A stretch of DNA of 64,000 nt from Leucobacter sp. OH1287 (GTDB taxonomy: Bacteria; Actinomycetota; Actinomycetes; Actinomycetales; Microbacteriaceae), in NCBI RefSeq assembly GCF_003859945.1, contig NZ_RQYM01000007.1, forward strand, positions 1-64,000, read 5' to 3'. Both the position numbers and the translations under genes were made by a program. Positions 26,132-38,062 of this stretch are shown here, in pieces. Below the pieces are notes generated by a model that ran no database searches, was not told where the DNA came from, and worked only from the letters and a program-made list of their open reading frames with translations. Each line of letters starts with the position of its first letter. Within the stretch, counting starts at the first letter, position 1.

Positions 26132-27475
26132 ATGAGCGAATCAACTAATACACAGAGCGTCTCGCAAGAGCGCAAAATTGTCACCGAGGTTCCAGGCCCT
26201 AAGTCTGTTGCGTTGCACGAGCGTCGCAACAAGGTTGTTTCAACCGGTATCGGAACTGCTTTGCCCGTTTACATCGAGGAAGCGCACGGCGCGATTCTGC
26301 GTGATGTTGACGGCAACCAGTTCATTGACTGCGGTTCAGGAATCGGTGTAACAACCATTGGCCACACCGATGAGAAGGTGCTTGAGGCAGCTATCGCCCA
26401 GGCTCAGAAGCTCACCCACAGCCTCATCACGGTCACCCCCTACGAGTCTTATGTCAAGGTTGCCGAGTACCTGGCAAAATACACCCCTGTTGAGGGCCCT
26501 GTTAAGTCTATGCTGGTTAACTCCGGCGCTGAGGCGGTTGAGAACGCAATCAAGATCGCTCGCCGCTACACCGGCCGCCCAGGCGTTGCCGTGCTCGAGT
26601 GCGGCTACCACGGTCGCACCATGCTGACCGCAACCATGAACCACAAGGCTGTTCCTTACACCGCCGGCTTCGGTTCACGCGCGAGCGACATCTACCGCGC
26701 ACCCAACTCATACCCGCTGCACGACGGCCTAACCGGTGAAGAGGCAGCAAAGCGCACCATCAAGTTCCTGGAGAAGACCGTTAGCGCTGGCGACCTCGCG
26801 TGTGTTATCGCGGAGCCTGTGCAGGGTGAGGGTGGCTTCATTGTGCCGGCTGACGGCTACTGGGAGACCCTCGGCAAGTGGTGTCGCGAGAACGGCGTGC
26901 TGGTAATCGCTGACGAGGTACAGTCAGGTATCGTCCGCACCGGCACCGTTTACGCTTCAGAGCAGCTCGGCATCAAACCAGACATGGTAACAACCGCTAA
27001 GGGTATCGCTGGCGGTTTCCCACTGTCTGCTGTAACCGGCCGCGCCGAGATCATGGACAGCTGCCCTCCGGGCACCCTCGGCGGCACCTTCGCAGGTAAC
27101 CCAATCGCCTGTGCCGCTGCGATCTCTGTTTTCGAGCAGATCGAGTCAGACAACCTGCTCGACGAGGCAAAGCGCATCGAGAAGGTGTTCGGCGGCGGAC
27201 TGCGCGAGCTGAAAGAGAAGCACCCTGCAATCGCTGAGGTGCGTGGCCTCGGTGCGATGCTCGCTATCGAGATCACCAAGCCAGGCAGCCTGGAGCCAGA
27301 CGCAGAGCTCACCAAGGCGGTTATCGGCTACGCTGCACAGAACGGTGTGCTGCTGCTGAACGCTGGTCTCTACGACAACGTGCTCCGCTTCCTGCCATCA
27401 ATCAAGCTCACTGACGAACTGATCTCTGAGGTTCTGACCGTGCTTGATGAGGCATTCAACGAGGCCGGTGCCTAA
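26132..27475 (+). CDS. gabT: 4-aminobutyrate aminotransferase (class III)
   Basis: PLP enzyme transferring the amino group of GABA (or a similar omega-amino acid) to 2-oxoglutarate. It has 447 residues. Substrate and PLP features are NSGAEAVENAIKIAR (130-144), IADEVQSG (259-266) and the Schiff-base lysine K290 in TTAKGIAGG. The length and the IGVTTIGH N-region match the actinobacterial GabT. Preferred codons and the absence of GGATCC suggest high expression. It is divergent from metG and followed after 3 bases by an asparaginase gene, a plausible nitrogen-scavenging operon. Confidence 0.93.
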   Translation: MSESTNTQSVSQERKIVTEVPGPKSVALHERRNKVVSTGIGTALPVYIEEAHGAILRDVDGNQFIDCGSGIGVTTIGHTDEKVLEAAIAQAQKLTHSLITVTPYESYVKVAEYLAKYTPVEGPVKSMLVNSGAEAVENAIKIARRYTGRPGVAVLECGYHGRTMLTATMNHKAVPYTAGFGSRASDIYRAPNSYPLHDGLTGEEAAKRTIKFLEKTVSAGDLACVIAEPVQGEGGFIVPADGYWETLGKWCRENGVLVIADEVQSGIVRTGTVYASEQLGIKPDMVTTAKGIAGGFPLSAVTGRAEIMDSCPPGTLGGTFAGNPIACAAAISVFEQIESDNLLDEAKRIEKVFGGGLRELKEKHPAIAEVRGLGAMLAIEITKPGSLEPDAELTKAVIGYAAQNGVLLLNAGLYDNVLRFLPSIKLTDELISEVLTVLDEAFNEAGA

Positions 27476-27478
27476 CCG

Positions 27479-28498
27479 ATGAGTCAGATGCCAGGCACTT
27501 TCGCTGTTTCAGAGGCTGTTGAACTTGCGGTTACAACACGCGGCGACTTTATCGAATCTCGCCACGCTGGATCAGCGATAGTCCTGGCCCCCTCGGGGGA
27601 GCAACTGCTCCGCCTGGGGAACCCTGATGCAACCTTTTTAACCCGTTCAGCGCTCAAACCGCTGCAGTCCCTGGCAATGCACACCGCCGGGCTGCAACTC
27701 GTGGATGACGCTGAACGGGCTATTTCTTTAGCCAGCCACACCGGCACCCCCGCCCACGTTGAAACCGTTGAGCGGGTGCTCGCGGCCGCCAATCTAAGCG
27801 AGGCGAATCTGCTCTGCCCGGAAAGCTACCCGGTTGACAAAGCAGCGCGCAATCACCTGATCCGCAAGGGCGCTAAGCCCTCCCGCATCACAATGGGCTG
27901 CTCCGGTAAACACGCGGCAATGCTCAGCACCTGTGTTGCAGCCGGCTGGCCAACCAAACACTACACACACCCGGAGCATCCGCTGCAGCAGCACATCGCT
28001 GAGACGGTGCAGCGCTACACCGGTGAAACCCCGAGCCCGATAACCGTTGACGGCTGCGGCGCCCCCGTTCTGGGCATGTCGCTGCACGCTCTCGCGCGCG
28101 GTTACCGCAGAATGGCGACGGCGGATCCAAACTCCCCCTTCCCCCAGAATCGTATCCCGGCACAGCTGCTCGGCGCCGCAAAGAAGCACCCCGAGCTCGT
28201 TGAGGGCCCGGGTGAGCATGACACCGTGGTTATGCAAAACACCAGCGTTTTTGCGAAGTACGGCGCCGAGGGCATCAGCGCGATGGCCGCGCCGGACGGC
28301 ACCGTCACAGTAGTGAAAATCCTTGACGGTTCACCCCGCGCCTCACGCGCTGTTGCGCTGTCACTGCTCACCTATGTGGGTGCGGTCAGCCGTGAAGAGT
28401 TCACGGAGGTGCTAAAGCGCCTGCCGATGCAGATTTACGGTGGCGGCAGCGTTGTCGGCGACATCCGGGTGTCTATCCCCGCGCTGCTAAACCAGTAG
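27479..28498 (+). CDS. asparaginase (Asparaginase_II/PF06089 type)
   Basis: A 339-residue protein of the family typified by Rhizobium-type asparaginases, unrelated to E. coli AnsA/AnsB. Features seen are SRHAGSAIVL, TRSALKPLQ (conserved Ser-Lys pair), CSGKHAAML (near 141) and DGCGAPVLG (near 188). They match the family's catalytic and zinc-site elements as reported for ReAV-like enzymes. It begins 3 bases after gabT, so it is surely co-transcribed and translationally coupled. It would release ammonia and aspartate from asparagine. Confidence 0.9.
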   Translation: MSQMPGTFAVSEAVELAVTTRGDFIESRHAGSAIVLAPSGEQLLRLGNPDATFLTRSALKPLQSLAMHTAGLQLVDDAERAISLASHTGTPAHVETVERVLAAANLSEANLLCPESYPVDKAARNHLIRKGAKPSRITMGCSGKHAAMLSTCVAAGWPTKHYTHPEHPLQQHIAETVQRYTGETPSPITVDGCGAPVLGMSLHALARGYRRMATADPNSPFPQNRIPAQLLGAAKKHPELVEGPGEHDTVVMQNTSVFAKYGAEGISAMAAPDGTVTVVKILDGSPRASRAVALSLLTYVGAVSREEFTEVLKRLPMQIYGGGSVVGDIRVSIPALLNQ

Positions 28499-28539
28499 CG
28501 GATCCCGATCCACGCCGTGCGCGGATCCACCCCGTGAGC

Positions 28540-29424
28540 TTATTTGCGCGCGAGCGCAACCGGAACCGTGCACGGATCCGTGTTGTCGCTCACCTCGTCG
28601 CTGGTTACCTGGCCGTTAATGTCGAAGGTGTCGCTGTCGTCGCTCACCGCGTGCACCTCGATAACAATCACCGTCACATTGTCGCGACCGGCGTTGCCGA
28701 GCGACTGTGAGATCAGCATCTCGGCGGCCTCCTGCACGGTTTCAGCCTGTGCGAGGAAGTGCTGCAGCCCGAGATCGGTGAGTTCCTTGGTGAGGCCGTC
28801 TGAGCAGAGCAGCAGGCGCTGACCGGGAACGAGCGCGAGCTCAACCGTGTCAGGGTCGGGCGCCTCGTTTAACCCGACCGCGCGGGTGATAACGTTGGCG
28901 TGCGGGTGCACATCCGCCTCATCGGGTGTGATTGCACCGCTGTCAACCAGGTGCTGCACAACCGAGTGGTCGGTTGTGATCTGGGTGAGGGAGCCCTTAA
29001 AGAACTGGTACACACGAGAGTCGCCGATGTTGAAAACCGTCCACGACGGCACCTCAGTGTCGCTGCTGAAGGTCACACCGGTGACGGTTGTGCCCGCTCC
29101 CTGTGCGGCCTCCCCCAGCTCCTCGGCAATGTCTGAAACAGCCTGCTGCAGTTTCTCTGCGATCTGGCCGCTGGTGATCGTTGTCGCACCGGAGAACTCC
29201 TCCAGCCGCCTGGTAACGGCGGACGCGGCAACCTCACCGCCCGCGTGACCGCCCATACCGTCAGCGACGGCGAACAGCGGCGGCGCGAGCACATAGCTGT
29301 CTTGATTGTTTTCACGGCGGTTACCGACGTGTGTGATGCCGTGCCAAGACAGCTCCACGGTGACGTCACCGCTGTCGTGGTAGCGCAAACGACGCCTTTT
29401 GGCGTTCTCGCCTCTTCCAGTCAT
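28540..29424 (-). CDS. PP2C-family protein serine/threonine phosphatase
   Basis: A 294-residue Mn/Mg-dependent phosphatase that would reverse Ser/Thr kinase signalling. PP2C motifs are NRRENNQDS (near 36), VADGMGGHAGGE (near 54-65), NIGDSRVYQ, LCSDGLTKEL and GRDNVTVIVI. Unlike mycobacterial PstP it has no membrane segment and stops after the catalytic domain plus a short acidic tail. No kinase gene is adjacent. The gene stands alone, convergent with the asparaginase gene. Confidence 0.93.
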   Translation of the reverse strand: MTGRGENAKRRRLRYHDSGDVTVELSWHGITHVGNRRENNQDSYVLAPPLFAVADGMGGHAGGEVAASAVTRRLEEFSGATTITSGQIAEKLQQAVSDIAEELGEAAQGAGTTVTGVTFSSDTEVPSWTVFNIGDSRVYQFFKGSLTQITTDHSVVQHLVDSGAITPDEADVHPHANVITRAVGLNEAPDPDTVELALVPGQRLLLCSDGLTKELTDLGLQHFLAQAETVQEAAEMLISQSLGNAGRDNVTVIVIEVHAVSDDSDTFDINGQVTSDEVSDNTDPCTVPVALARK

Positions 29425-29632
29425 TTTACGCTCCTATCAAAATCCTTGCCTAGTTTACCCGACAGACTGCGCAACACGGGTTATTTAAACGGCACAGTTA
29501 ATAACTCTAGTGGACGCTGCTGTGTTTTAGTGGTTAGTTCCGGCTCAGTATCATCAGCTAGCCGGGGCTACGGGGCCGCAGCCTAATTTCTCGGGTGGAT
29601 CCGGGATCCGCCCCGCTAGGCTGCTCGCCGCC

Positions 29633-30427
29633 CTATCGCTCCGGCAGGATGTAGCGGAGCACCCCGTCCGCTGACGGGTCAGGGCTGATGTTAAGGCCCT
29701 GCCCAGCAGCCCACTCACAGAACTCGTCCGCGTTTTTGGCCTCACAGCCGCTGTTTGCGAGCAGCGAGACCAGTTCGCCCTTTGCGGCCTTGTTGAAGTG
29801 GTTTAGTGCCCGCACGGATCCGTCAGCAGCCTGCTGTTCGACGCTCAGCCACGCGGTGTTTGCGCCCGCAGGCAGAGCTGCGAGTTTGACATAGTCTTTT
29901 GAACGCAGATCGAGCACAAAACCGCTGGCCGCCCAGTCGATGCTGTCGTGGGCTTTTTGCCACTGCTGTTTCAGAGCCGGTTTTAGGCCTGGGAGGGTGC
30001 TGCCGCCAGAAAGCCGGTAGGCGGGGATCAGATCCGCTGCCGTGACAAGACCGAACAGCGCTGACTGCACGGCGACGTGGGAGTTAACCCAGGCTTTTGC
30101 GGTGTCGTTTAACGCATCGTAGTCTAGTGCGTCGTAGAGGACGCCGGTGTAGCGTCTAATCGCGGGCAGAACCGGCGCTGTTAAAAGCTCCTGGTTGTTG
30201 GTGAGCGCCTGCTCCGCGGTGCTGCCGGGTTTCAGTTTTAGCGCCTTCAGGAAGGCGGCCGCTGCATCGCCCTCGCTCGCGGCTGCCGGCGAGAGTTCCT
30301 GCAGCGCGGTTAGCACCCGCTCCCTGGTCTGCTGTAGCGCGTCGGCGAAGCTGAGTGTGTCTAGCTGCAGGGTTTTGTCGGCTCCGCCCTGGTGTTTGGT
30401 TTCGGAGGGAGGTAGCAGCACCAGCAT
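29633..30427 (-). CDS. yaaA: YaaA family peroxide-stress protein
   Basis: A 264-residue member of the YaaA/DUF328 family, which in E. coli lowers free intracellular iron during peroxide stress and binds DNA. The start at 30427 gives the conserved LVLLPPSETK at the N-terminus. The family blocks PAIRRYTGVLYDALDY and SALFGLVTAADLIPAYRLS, and the late DLRSKDYVKL and HFNKAAKGELV, are all present. It is monocistronic. The 208-base gap to the phosphatase carries two GGATCC words (29598, 29605) and nothing else recognisable. Confidence 0.88.
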   Translation of the reverse strand: MLVLLPPSETKHQGGADKTLQLDTLSFADALQQTRERVLTALQELSPAAASEGDAAAAFLKALKLKPGSTAEQALTNNQELLTAPVLPAIRRYTGVLYDALDYDALNDTAKAWVNSHVAVQSALFGLVTAADLIPAYRLSGGSTLPGLKPALKQQWQKAHDSIDWAASGFVLDLRSKDYVKLAALPAGANTAWLSVEQQAADGSVRALNHFNKAAKGELVSLLANSGCEAKNADEFCEWAAGQGLNISPDPSADGVLRYILPER

Positions 30428-30449
30428 TTTCGATACACTTTCTGATGGC

Positions 30450-30493
30450 AAAATGCTGCCACGCATCAGTTATTGATACGTGGCAGCATTTTT
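30450..30493 (-). terminator. bidirectional terminator between yaaA and the ATP synthase operon
   Basis: AAAATGCTGCCACG pairs perfectly with CGTGGCAGCATTTT across a 15-base loop. A/T tracts on both sides let it work on either strand. On the minus strand it lies 5 bases past the atpC stop codon and ends the ATP synthase transcript. Confidence 0.92.
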
Positions 30494-30497
30494 GAGT

Positions 30498-30758
30498 TTA
30501 GGCTACGAGTGTTGCCTTACCGGCAACGACCTGCACCGAATCGTGATCCACAGAGAAGAATCCACCCTCAGCGTCAACTGTGATCTTTTCACCCTCTGGT
30601 GTTGTAACTCTTACTTCACCGTTAGCCAGCAGCGCGAGCACGGGCTCGTGACCGGTGAGGATACCGATCTCGCCCTCGCTGGTTTTGGCTGAAACCTGTG
30701 TGGCCTCGCCTGACCAGATTTCGCGCTCTGCAGATACTACACTGACGTTGAGTGTCAT
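30498..30758 (-). CDS. atpC: ATP synthase epsilon subunit
   Basis: An 86-residue central-stalk subunit. It consists only of the N-terminal beta-sandwich (SVVSAEREIWSGEA at the start and EIGILTGHEPVLALL in the middle). The C-terminal helical hairpin that inhibits the enzyme in E. coli is absent, as in many actinobacteria. The start is 2 bases after atpD, fully coupled. Confidence 0.95.
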   Translation of the reverse strand: MTLNVSVVSAEREIWSGEATQVSAKTSEGEIGILTGHEPVLALLANGEVRVTTPEGEKITVDAEGGFFSVDHDSVQVVAGKATLVA

Positions 30759-30760
30759 GA

Positions 30761-32221
<1,461 letters not shown>

Positions 32222-32231
32222 TTAGTTTGGC

Positions 32232-33116
32232 TTATGACAGCGCGTCAGCGCCGCCGACAATCTCTGAAATCTGCTGTGTAATTTCTGCCTGACGAGCATT
32301 GTTTGCAAGTCGGGTGTAGTCACGAATCAGGGCATCCGCGTTATCGCTCGCGGACTTCATCGCCTTCTGGGTTGCAGCGTGTTTAGCGGCTGCGGACTCC
32401 AGCAGGGCGTTGAAGATACGTGATTCGATGTAGGCAGGCAAGAGTGTATCTAGCACGGTGTCTGGATCCGGCTCGAACTCGTAGAGCGGTTCAAGATCGC
32501 TAGACTCAGCAACACCCTCAACAACCTCGAGCGGCAGCAGGCGCTTCACAAGCGGCACCTGAGAAACCATACTGACGAGCTTGTTGTAGACCAGGTGGAT
32601 CTCTTGCACACCGCCCTCTTCGGCCGGTGTTTCGTACGCGCCAAGAACCGCGTCGCTGATCTCTTTTGCGGTCTCAAAGGTTGGGTTCTCGGTGTCACCG
32701 ATCCATGCTCGCTCTGATGGGCGGTTACGGAAGTTAAAGTACCCTTGCGCTTTGCGACCGATTAAGTAGAACTTAACCTCTTTGCCCTCCTCGATGAGCA
32801 GCTCGTTGAGCTCCTCAGCCTCGCGCAGCACCTGGCTGTTAAAAGCACCCGCTAGACCGCGATCCGAGGTGAAAATAACAACTGCGGCACGCTGGATGTT
32901 CTCTGCTTCGGTGACCAGAGGATGATCCAGTTTTGAGTGAGTGGCTACGGCGGAAACAGCGCGGGTTATCGCATCGTTGTAAGGGTTAGACGCTTCAACA
33001 CGTGCTTTTGCCTTTTGGATGCGAGAGGCCGCGATCAGTTCCATCGCACGGGTGATCTTCTTGGTCGTCTGGGCAGACTTGATCTTCTGCCGATAGACCC
33101 GAAGTTGCGCTCCCAT
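32232..33116 (-). CDS. atpG: ATP synthase gamma subunit
   Basis: Rotor shaft of F1 with 294 residues. N-terminal [22 protein letters not shown] and C-terminal [18 protein letters not shown]-type helices form the coiled coil. The central Rossmann-like part carries [12 protein letters not shown]. It is preceded by an unusually stable hairpin in the 74-base gap after atpA. Confidence 0.97.
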   Translation of the reverse strand: MGAQLRVYRQKIKSAQTTKKITRAMELIAASRIQKAKARVEASNPYNDAITRAVSAVATHSKLDHPLVTEAENIQRAAVVIFTSDRGLAGAFNSQVLREAEELNELLIEEGKEVKFYLIGRKAQGYFNFRNRPSERAWIGDTENPTFETAKEISDAVLGAYETPAEEGGVQEIHLVYNKLVSMVSQVPLVKRLLPLEVVEGVAESSDLEPLYEFEPDPDTVLDTLLPAYIESRIFNALLESAAAKHAATQKAMKSASDNADALIRDYTRLANNARQAEITQQISEIVGGADALS

Positions 33117-33154
33117 GTCTCTCCTGTGCTAAATCTGTTCCTGTTAGTTGTCTA

Positions 33155-33182
33155 CCGGGGGTTGGATCTTATCAACCCCCGG
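33155..33182 (-). promoter_or_regulatory. intra-operon hairpin between atpA and atpG
   Basis: CCGGGGGTTG pairs perfectly with CAACCCCCGG around an 8-base loop. It lies in the gap after the atpA stop on the minus strand with no T-run, so it is not a classical terminator. A role in mRNA processing, stability or subunit stoichiometry is likely but inferred. Confidence 0.75.
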
Positions 33183-33190
33183 TTTCGCAA

Positions 33191-34819
33191 CTAATTCTTT
33201 TTAACTACCAGCTGTTCCTGATCGATCTCTTCGCTGTCGATTGCGTCGAACTGCTCGTTGAGGGTCTGGCCCACTGAGGTGCGGAACTCGCCCTTGAAGT
33301 TATCGATCTTGCTGTTGATCTCTGCAACGGTGTCATCGTCGAGGACGTTGGTCTCGCGCAGGGTTGCGAGCGCGTTTGAGTTGCGCTCGAGGTAGTCAAG
33401 GAATTCACGCTCGAAGCGCAGAATGTCTTCAACCGGCACATCGTCAAGCTTGCCGTTAGTGCCAGCCCAGATTGACACAACCTGCTCTTCTACAGAGTAT
33501 GGTGAGTACTGTGGCTGCTTCAGCAGCTCGGTGAGACGTGCGCCACGCTCGAGCTGACGGCGGCTTGCTGCGTCAAGGTCGCTCGCAAACATGGCGAACG
33601 CCTCTAGAGCACGGTACTGCGCAAGCTCCAGCTTGAGGGTACCTGAAACCTTCTTGATTGACTTAACCTGTGCGTCACCACCAACACGTGACACGGAGAT
33701 ACCCACATCAACAGCTGGGCGCTGGTTTGAGTTGAACAGGTCTGACTGTAGGAAGATCTGGCCGTCAGTGATTGAGATAACGTTGGTTGGAATGTAGGCA
33801 GAAACGTCGTTTGCCTTGGTCTCAATGATCGGCAGACCGGTCATGGATCCAGCACCAAGGTCGTCTGACAGCTTAGCGCAGCGCTCAAGCAGGCGGGAGT
33901 GCAGGTAGAACACATCACCCGGGTATGCCTCACGTCCTGGTGGGCGGCGCAGCAACAGTGATACCGCACGGTATGCCTCAGCCTGCTTTGACAGGTCGTC
34001 GAAGACGATGAGCACGTGCTTGCCGTCGTACATCCAGTGCTGACCGATTGCTGAACCGGTGTATGGCGCGAGGTACTTGAAGCCTGCTGGGTCAGAGGCT
34101 GGTGAAGCGACGATGGTTGTGTACTCCATCGCGCCAGCCTCTTCAAGAGCACCCTTTACAGAGGCAATGGTTGAACCCTTCTGGCCGATAGCAACGTAGA
34201 TGCAGCGAACCTGCTTGCTTGGGTCACCGGTCTCCCAGTTTGCTTTCTGGTTGATGATGGTGTCGATTACAAGCGCGGTTTTACCGGTCTGACGGTCACC
34301 AATAATCAGCTGACGCTGACCGCGACCAACCGGGATCATCGCGTCAATCGCTTTGATACCGGTCTGCAGTGGCTCGTGCACGCTCTTACGCTGCATAACA
34401 CCGGGTGCCTGCAGCTCAAGCGCACGGCGACCCTCAATACCGGTGATCTCACCGAGGCCGTCGATTGGGTTACCGAGTGGATCAACTACGCGTCCGAGGT
34501 AGCCCTCGCCCACTGGAACAGAGAGCACCTCGCCTGTGCGGGTAACCTGCTGTCCCTCTTCAATACCGGTGAAGTCACCGAGCACTACAACACCGAGCTC
34601 GTTTTCTTCAAGGTTCTGTGCAAGACCCAAGGTGCCGTCTGCAAAGCGAACAAGCTCGTTTGCCATAACGTTCGGCAGACCCTCAACGTGGGCGATGCCG
34701 TCAGCTGCGTCAACAACTGTACCAATCTCGGTCTTTTCTGCCGCAGCTGGTTCGTATGACGCGGCGAAGTCCTTCAGCGCGTCACGAATCTCATCAGGGC
34801 TGATGGAAAGTTCTGCCAT
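33191..34819 (-). CDS. atpA: ATP synthase alpha subunit
   Basis: Non-catalytic nucleotide-binding F1 subunit with 542 residues. Walker A is GDRQTGKTA (near 172-180), and the [15 protein letters not shown] and [17 protein letters not shown] motifs follow. The alpha-specific C-terminal domain ends with a Lys-rich tail. It starts 49 bases after atpH. Confidence 0.98.
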   Translation of the reverse strand: MAELSISPDEIRDALKDFAASYEPAAAEKTEIGTVVDAADGIAHVEGLPNVMANELVRFADGTLGLAQNLEENELGVVVLGDFTGIEEGQQVTRTGEVLSVPVGEGYLGRVVDPLGNPIDGLGEITGIEGRRALELQAPGVMQRKSVHEPLQTGIKAIDAMIPVGRGQRQLIIGDRQTGKTALVIDTIINQKANWETGDPSKQVRCIYVAIGQKGSTIASVKGALEEAGAMEYTTIVASPASDPAGFKYLAPYTGSAIGQHWMYDGKHVLIVFDDLSKQAEAYRAVSLLLRRPPGREAYPGDVFYLHSRLLERCAKLSDDLGAGSMTGLPIIETKANDVSAYIPTNVISITDGQIFLQSDLFNSNQRPAVDVGISVSRVGGDAQVKSIKKVSGTLKLELAQYRALEAFAMFASDLDAASRRQLERGARLTELLKQPQYSPYSVEEQVVSIWAGTNGKLDDVPVEDILRFEREFLDYLERNSNALATLRETNVLDDDTVAEINSKIDNFKGEFRTSVGQTLNEQFDAIDSEEIDQEQLVVKKN

Positions 34820-34868
34820 TTCGTTTCCTCATGTCTCACCGGTGTGTACCGGATCAGGGTTGTGCTGA

Positions 34869-35645
34869 CTATCCGGCCAGCTGGAGTCTTAGATCTTCTA
34901 GTCGAGTGCGAACGCTGCCGTCGATAACCTCATCAGCGATCTGCACACGGATTCCACCAACGAGTGATGGATCAGTGCTGGTCGTAATCTTTACGGAGCG
35001 TCCAGCAATCTTGCTCAGTGCCTGGCGCAGCCGCTCTGTGCGAGTGCCGTCGAGCGGAGCCGCTGTTGTCACCTGCGCAAGGGTGTTACCGAGCTGATCA
35101 GCTGCAACTCGTGCTGCATCACGCAGTGAGGTGCTAAAGCGCCGGCCACGCGGGTAACTAACCAGGTGGGTTGCAACAGCTGCGGTGGCGTCAGATACCT
35201 TTCCGCTCAGCAGCTTCTGCAAAACCTCTGCCTTGTGAGCCGGGTTAACCAGCTTGCTGCCGAGGGTTAGTTCAAGCTCGTGGTTGCTGTCAACGAGTGC
35301 GGCAACCTGCAGCAGCTCGTCATCCAGCGCAACCGAGGTTGCGGCTGTGGCGCGGATCCCAAGCTCCTCAATGCCTGAAACAAACTCCTGCTGGCTTGAC
35401 CAGCGGTTAACAGCGGCTTCGGTTAGCACTGTGCGTGCTCCCTGAGTGATACCACCGAAAGCCTTGGCAACAAGCGCTGCTTTCGCTGACTCGGAGGCGG
35501 CTGGATCACTTAAAGCAGCAGCCAGTTGCGGCTGCTCAGAAGCGTGCTGAGCAACCTCTAGCAGCTGCAGACCAACGTTTGCGGCGATTGGCCCCTCAAG
35601 CAGTTTTGCTGTTCTTGCGAGTGCCTCGCGTGATGCGCTACCCAT
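34869..35645 (-). CDS. atpH: ATP synthase delta subunit
   Basis: Peripheral-stalk connector (OSCP homologue) with 258 residues, about 80 longer than the E. coli protein. The N-terminal six-helix bundle is followed by a variable central part. The conserved C-terminal DPSLVGGIRVQIADEVIDGSVRTRLEDLRLQL is clear. It overlaps atpF by one base. The b and delta subunits are separate here, not fused as in mycobacteria. Confidence 0.95.
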   Translation of the reverse strand: MGSASREALARTAKLLEGPIAANVGLQLLEVAQHASEQPQLAAALSDPAASESAKAALVAKAFGGITQGARTVLTEAAVNRWSSQQEFVSGIEELGIRATAATSVALDDELLQVAALVDSNHELELTLGSKLVNPAHKAEVLQKLLSGKVSDATAAVATHLVSYPRGRRFSTSLRDAARVAADQLGNTLAQVTTAAPLDGTRTERLRQALSKIAGRSVKITTSTDPSLVGGIRVQIADEVIDGSVRTRLEDLRLQLAG

Positions 35646-36205
35646 TATCGTGCTGCCGCCTCGCTCTGCTCCAGCTGCTCAAGGAATCGATCAACGAGCG
35701 CGTTAGCTTTAGCGTCATCCTTCAATGACTCGCCAACCACACCCGATGCGAGATCGATTGCGAGAGTTCCAACCTCTTGACGAAGTGAAACAACCGCGCT
35801 CTGACGCTCTGCTTCGATCTGTGCCTGAGCTGTCTGAGCGATACGATTCTGCTCGATAACAGCGTCTTCTTTAGCCTTCGCAATAATCTTGTTTGCGTCT
35901 ACCCGAGCGTTCTCGCGGATCTCGCCAGCTTCCTGACGAGCGTTTGCGAGCTGCGCGGTGTACTCCTGCAGAGCAGCCTCGGCTTTAGCCTGTGCCTCAT
36001 CAGCTTTCACGATGTTACCCTCAATCGCAGCAGCACGCTCGTCGAGCAACCGCTGCATCTTTGGGAGCACGAACCTCCAAAAGACGAACAGGATAACCGC
36101 GAAGCAGACCGCAGACCAGATAATATCGTAGTCCGCGGGCAGCACCAGCTTGAGCGGATCAGACTGCTCGCTGGCTACTAGGGTCGCGTTTAGTGTGTAA
36201 CTCAT
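35645..36205 (-). CDS. atpF: ATP synthase b subunit
   Basis: Peripheral-stalk subunit with 186 residues. One membrane helix (about 27-47, IIWSAVCFAVILFVFWRFVLP) is followed by a long charged helix (LLDERAAAIEGNIVKADEAQAKAEAALQEY onward) that dimerises and contacts the delta subunit. The short N-terminal extension before the helix is common in actinobacteria. Confidence 0.95.
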   Translation of the reverse strand: MSYTLNATLVASEQSDPLKLVLPADYDIIWSAVCFAVILFVFWRFVLPKMQRLLDERAAAIEGNIVKADEAQAKAEAALQEYTAQLANARQEAGEIRENARVDANKIIAKAKEDAVIEQNRIAQTAQAQIEAERQSAVVSLRQEVGTLAIDLASGVVGESLKDDAKANALVDRFLEQLEQSEAAAR

Positions 36206-36244
36206 TCATGTCCCTTTCGAGACCAAGTAGTAATTGGTTATCGC

Positions 36245-37335
<1,091 letters not shown>

Positions 37336-37540
37336 AGTACTAGCTAACAGTGCCTTCTCCTGTCTCGATAGCGACCGGTGGGATCGCAGTTTTGAACTTT
37401 ATTCCCCGTACAAATTGCGCGCTACAGAACGCCACTTGTCGTGGTTAATCTTAAAGTAATTTTAGCAAGATATTCAGTTTTATGCACCTTGACTTAGCAG
37501 TTTTGTCCAAAAACCTTGTGGCGCCTGGTTTATTGCCGCT

Positions 37541-38062
37541 CTAGCCGGGCAGTTGGGTGTCGCTCGCGTACGGGATTTTGCTGCGCAGGATAACGACCAG
37601 GTCGAGAATTAGCGAAACAATTACGCCGATAACGACGGCGATGAAGAACACCTTCGAGTTGAGCCACGGCTGATCCTTCAACAGCAGCGCCGTCACTAGG
37701 AAGAGCACGATCTTAATCAGCAGCTGGCCGAGGATGGATCCAAAAAAGATCTGCACGTACAGCGGGCTGCCGATAAAGCGGTTAACAACCGCGATGTTTG
37801 CCGCCGAGATACCCATGCAGACGCCGCCGACGAGCGCACCCAGAACACCGCCCAAAAGCCCCGGCATACCGGAGACCAAGTAGCCGAAAATGCCGCCAAG
37901 CACCGCGAGCACAACGGTTATCACGGATCCGAGTTTTACCAGACGCAGCAGAATTGGCTGCGAGGCGGGCAGCTGCACGGGAGGCTGTGCTCCAGCGTGG
38001 GATTGAGGATCCACACCAGCCTGCTGCTGCGATTTTGATGCGTCCGGGAATTGTTCGGTCAC
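37541..38062 (-). CDS. AtpI-like membrane protein
   Basis: A 173-residue protein. A hydrophilic N-terminus rich in Gln, Pro and Ala (1-40) is followed by four hydrophobic helices (about 42-62, 68-90, 98-122, 132-158). It sits between wecA and atpB, the place of the AtpI assembly/Mg-channel protein in actinobacterial ATP synthase loci. Sequence similarity to AtpI is not obvious by eye, so the name rests mainly on position and topology. It overlaps wecA by 4 bases. Confidence 0.75.
   Translation of the reverse strand: MTEQFPDASKSQQQAGVDPQSHAGAQPPVQLPASQPILLRLVKLGSVITVVLAVLGGIFGYLVSGMPGLLGGVLGALVGGVCMGISAANIAVVNRFIGSPLYVQIFFGSILGQLLIKIVLFLVTALLLKDQPWLNSKVFFIAVVIGVIVSLILDLVVILRSKIPYASDTQLPG

Noticed and set aside
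25986-26144. N-terminal extension of metG to an upstream ATG
   Set aside because: The additional 53 residues are not MetRS-like and would overlap the gabT start and promoter.
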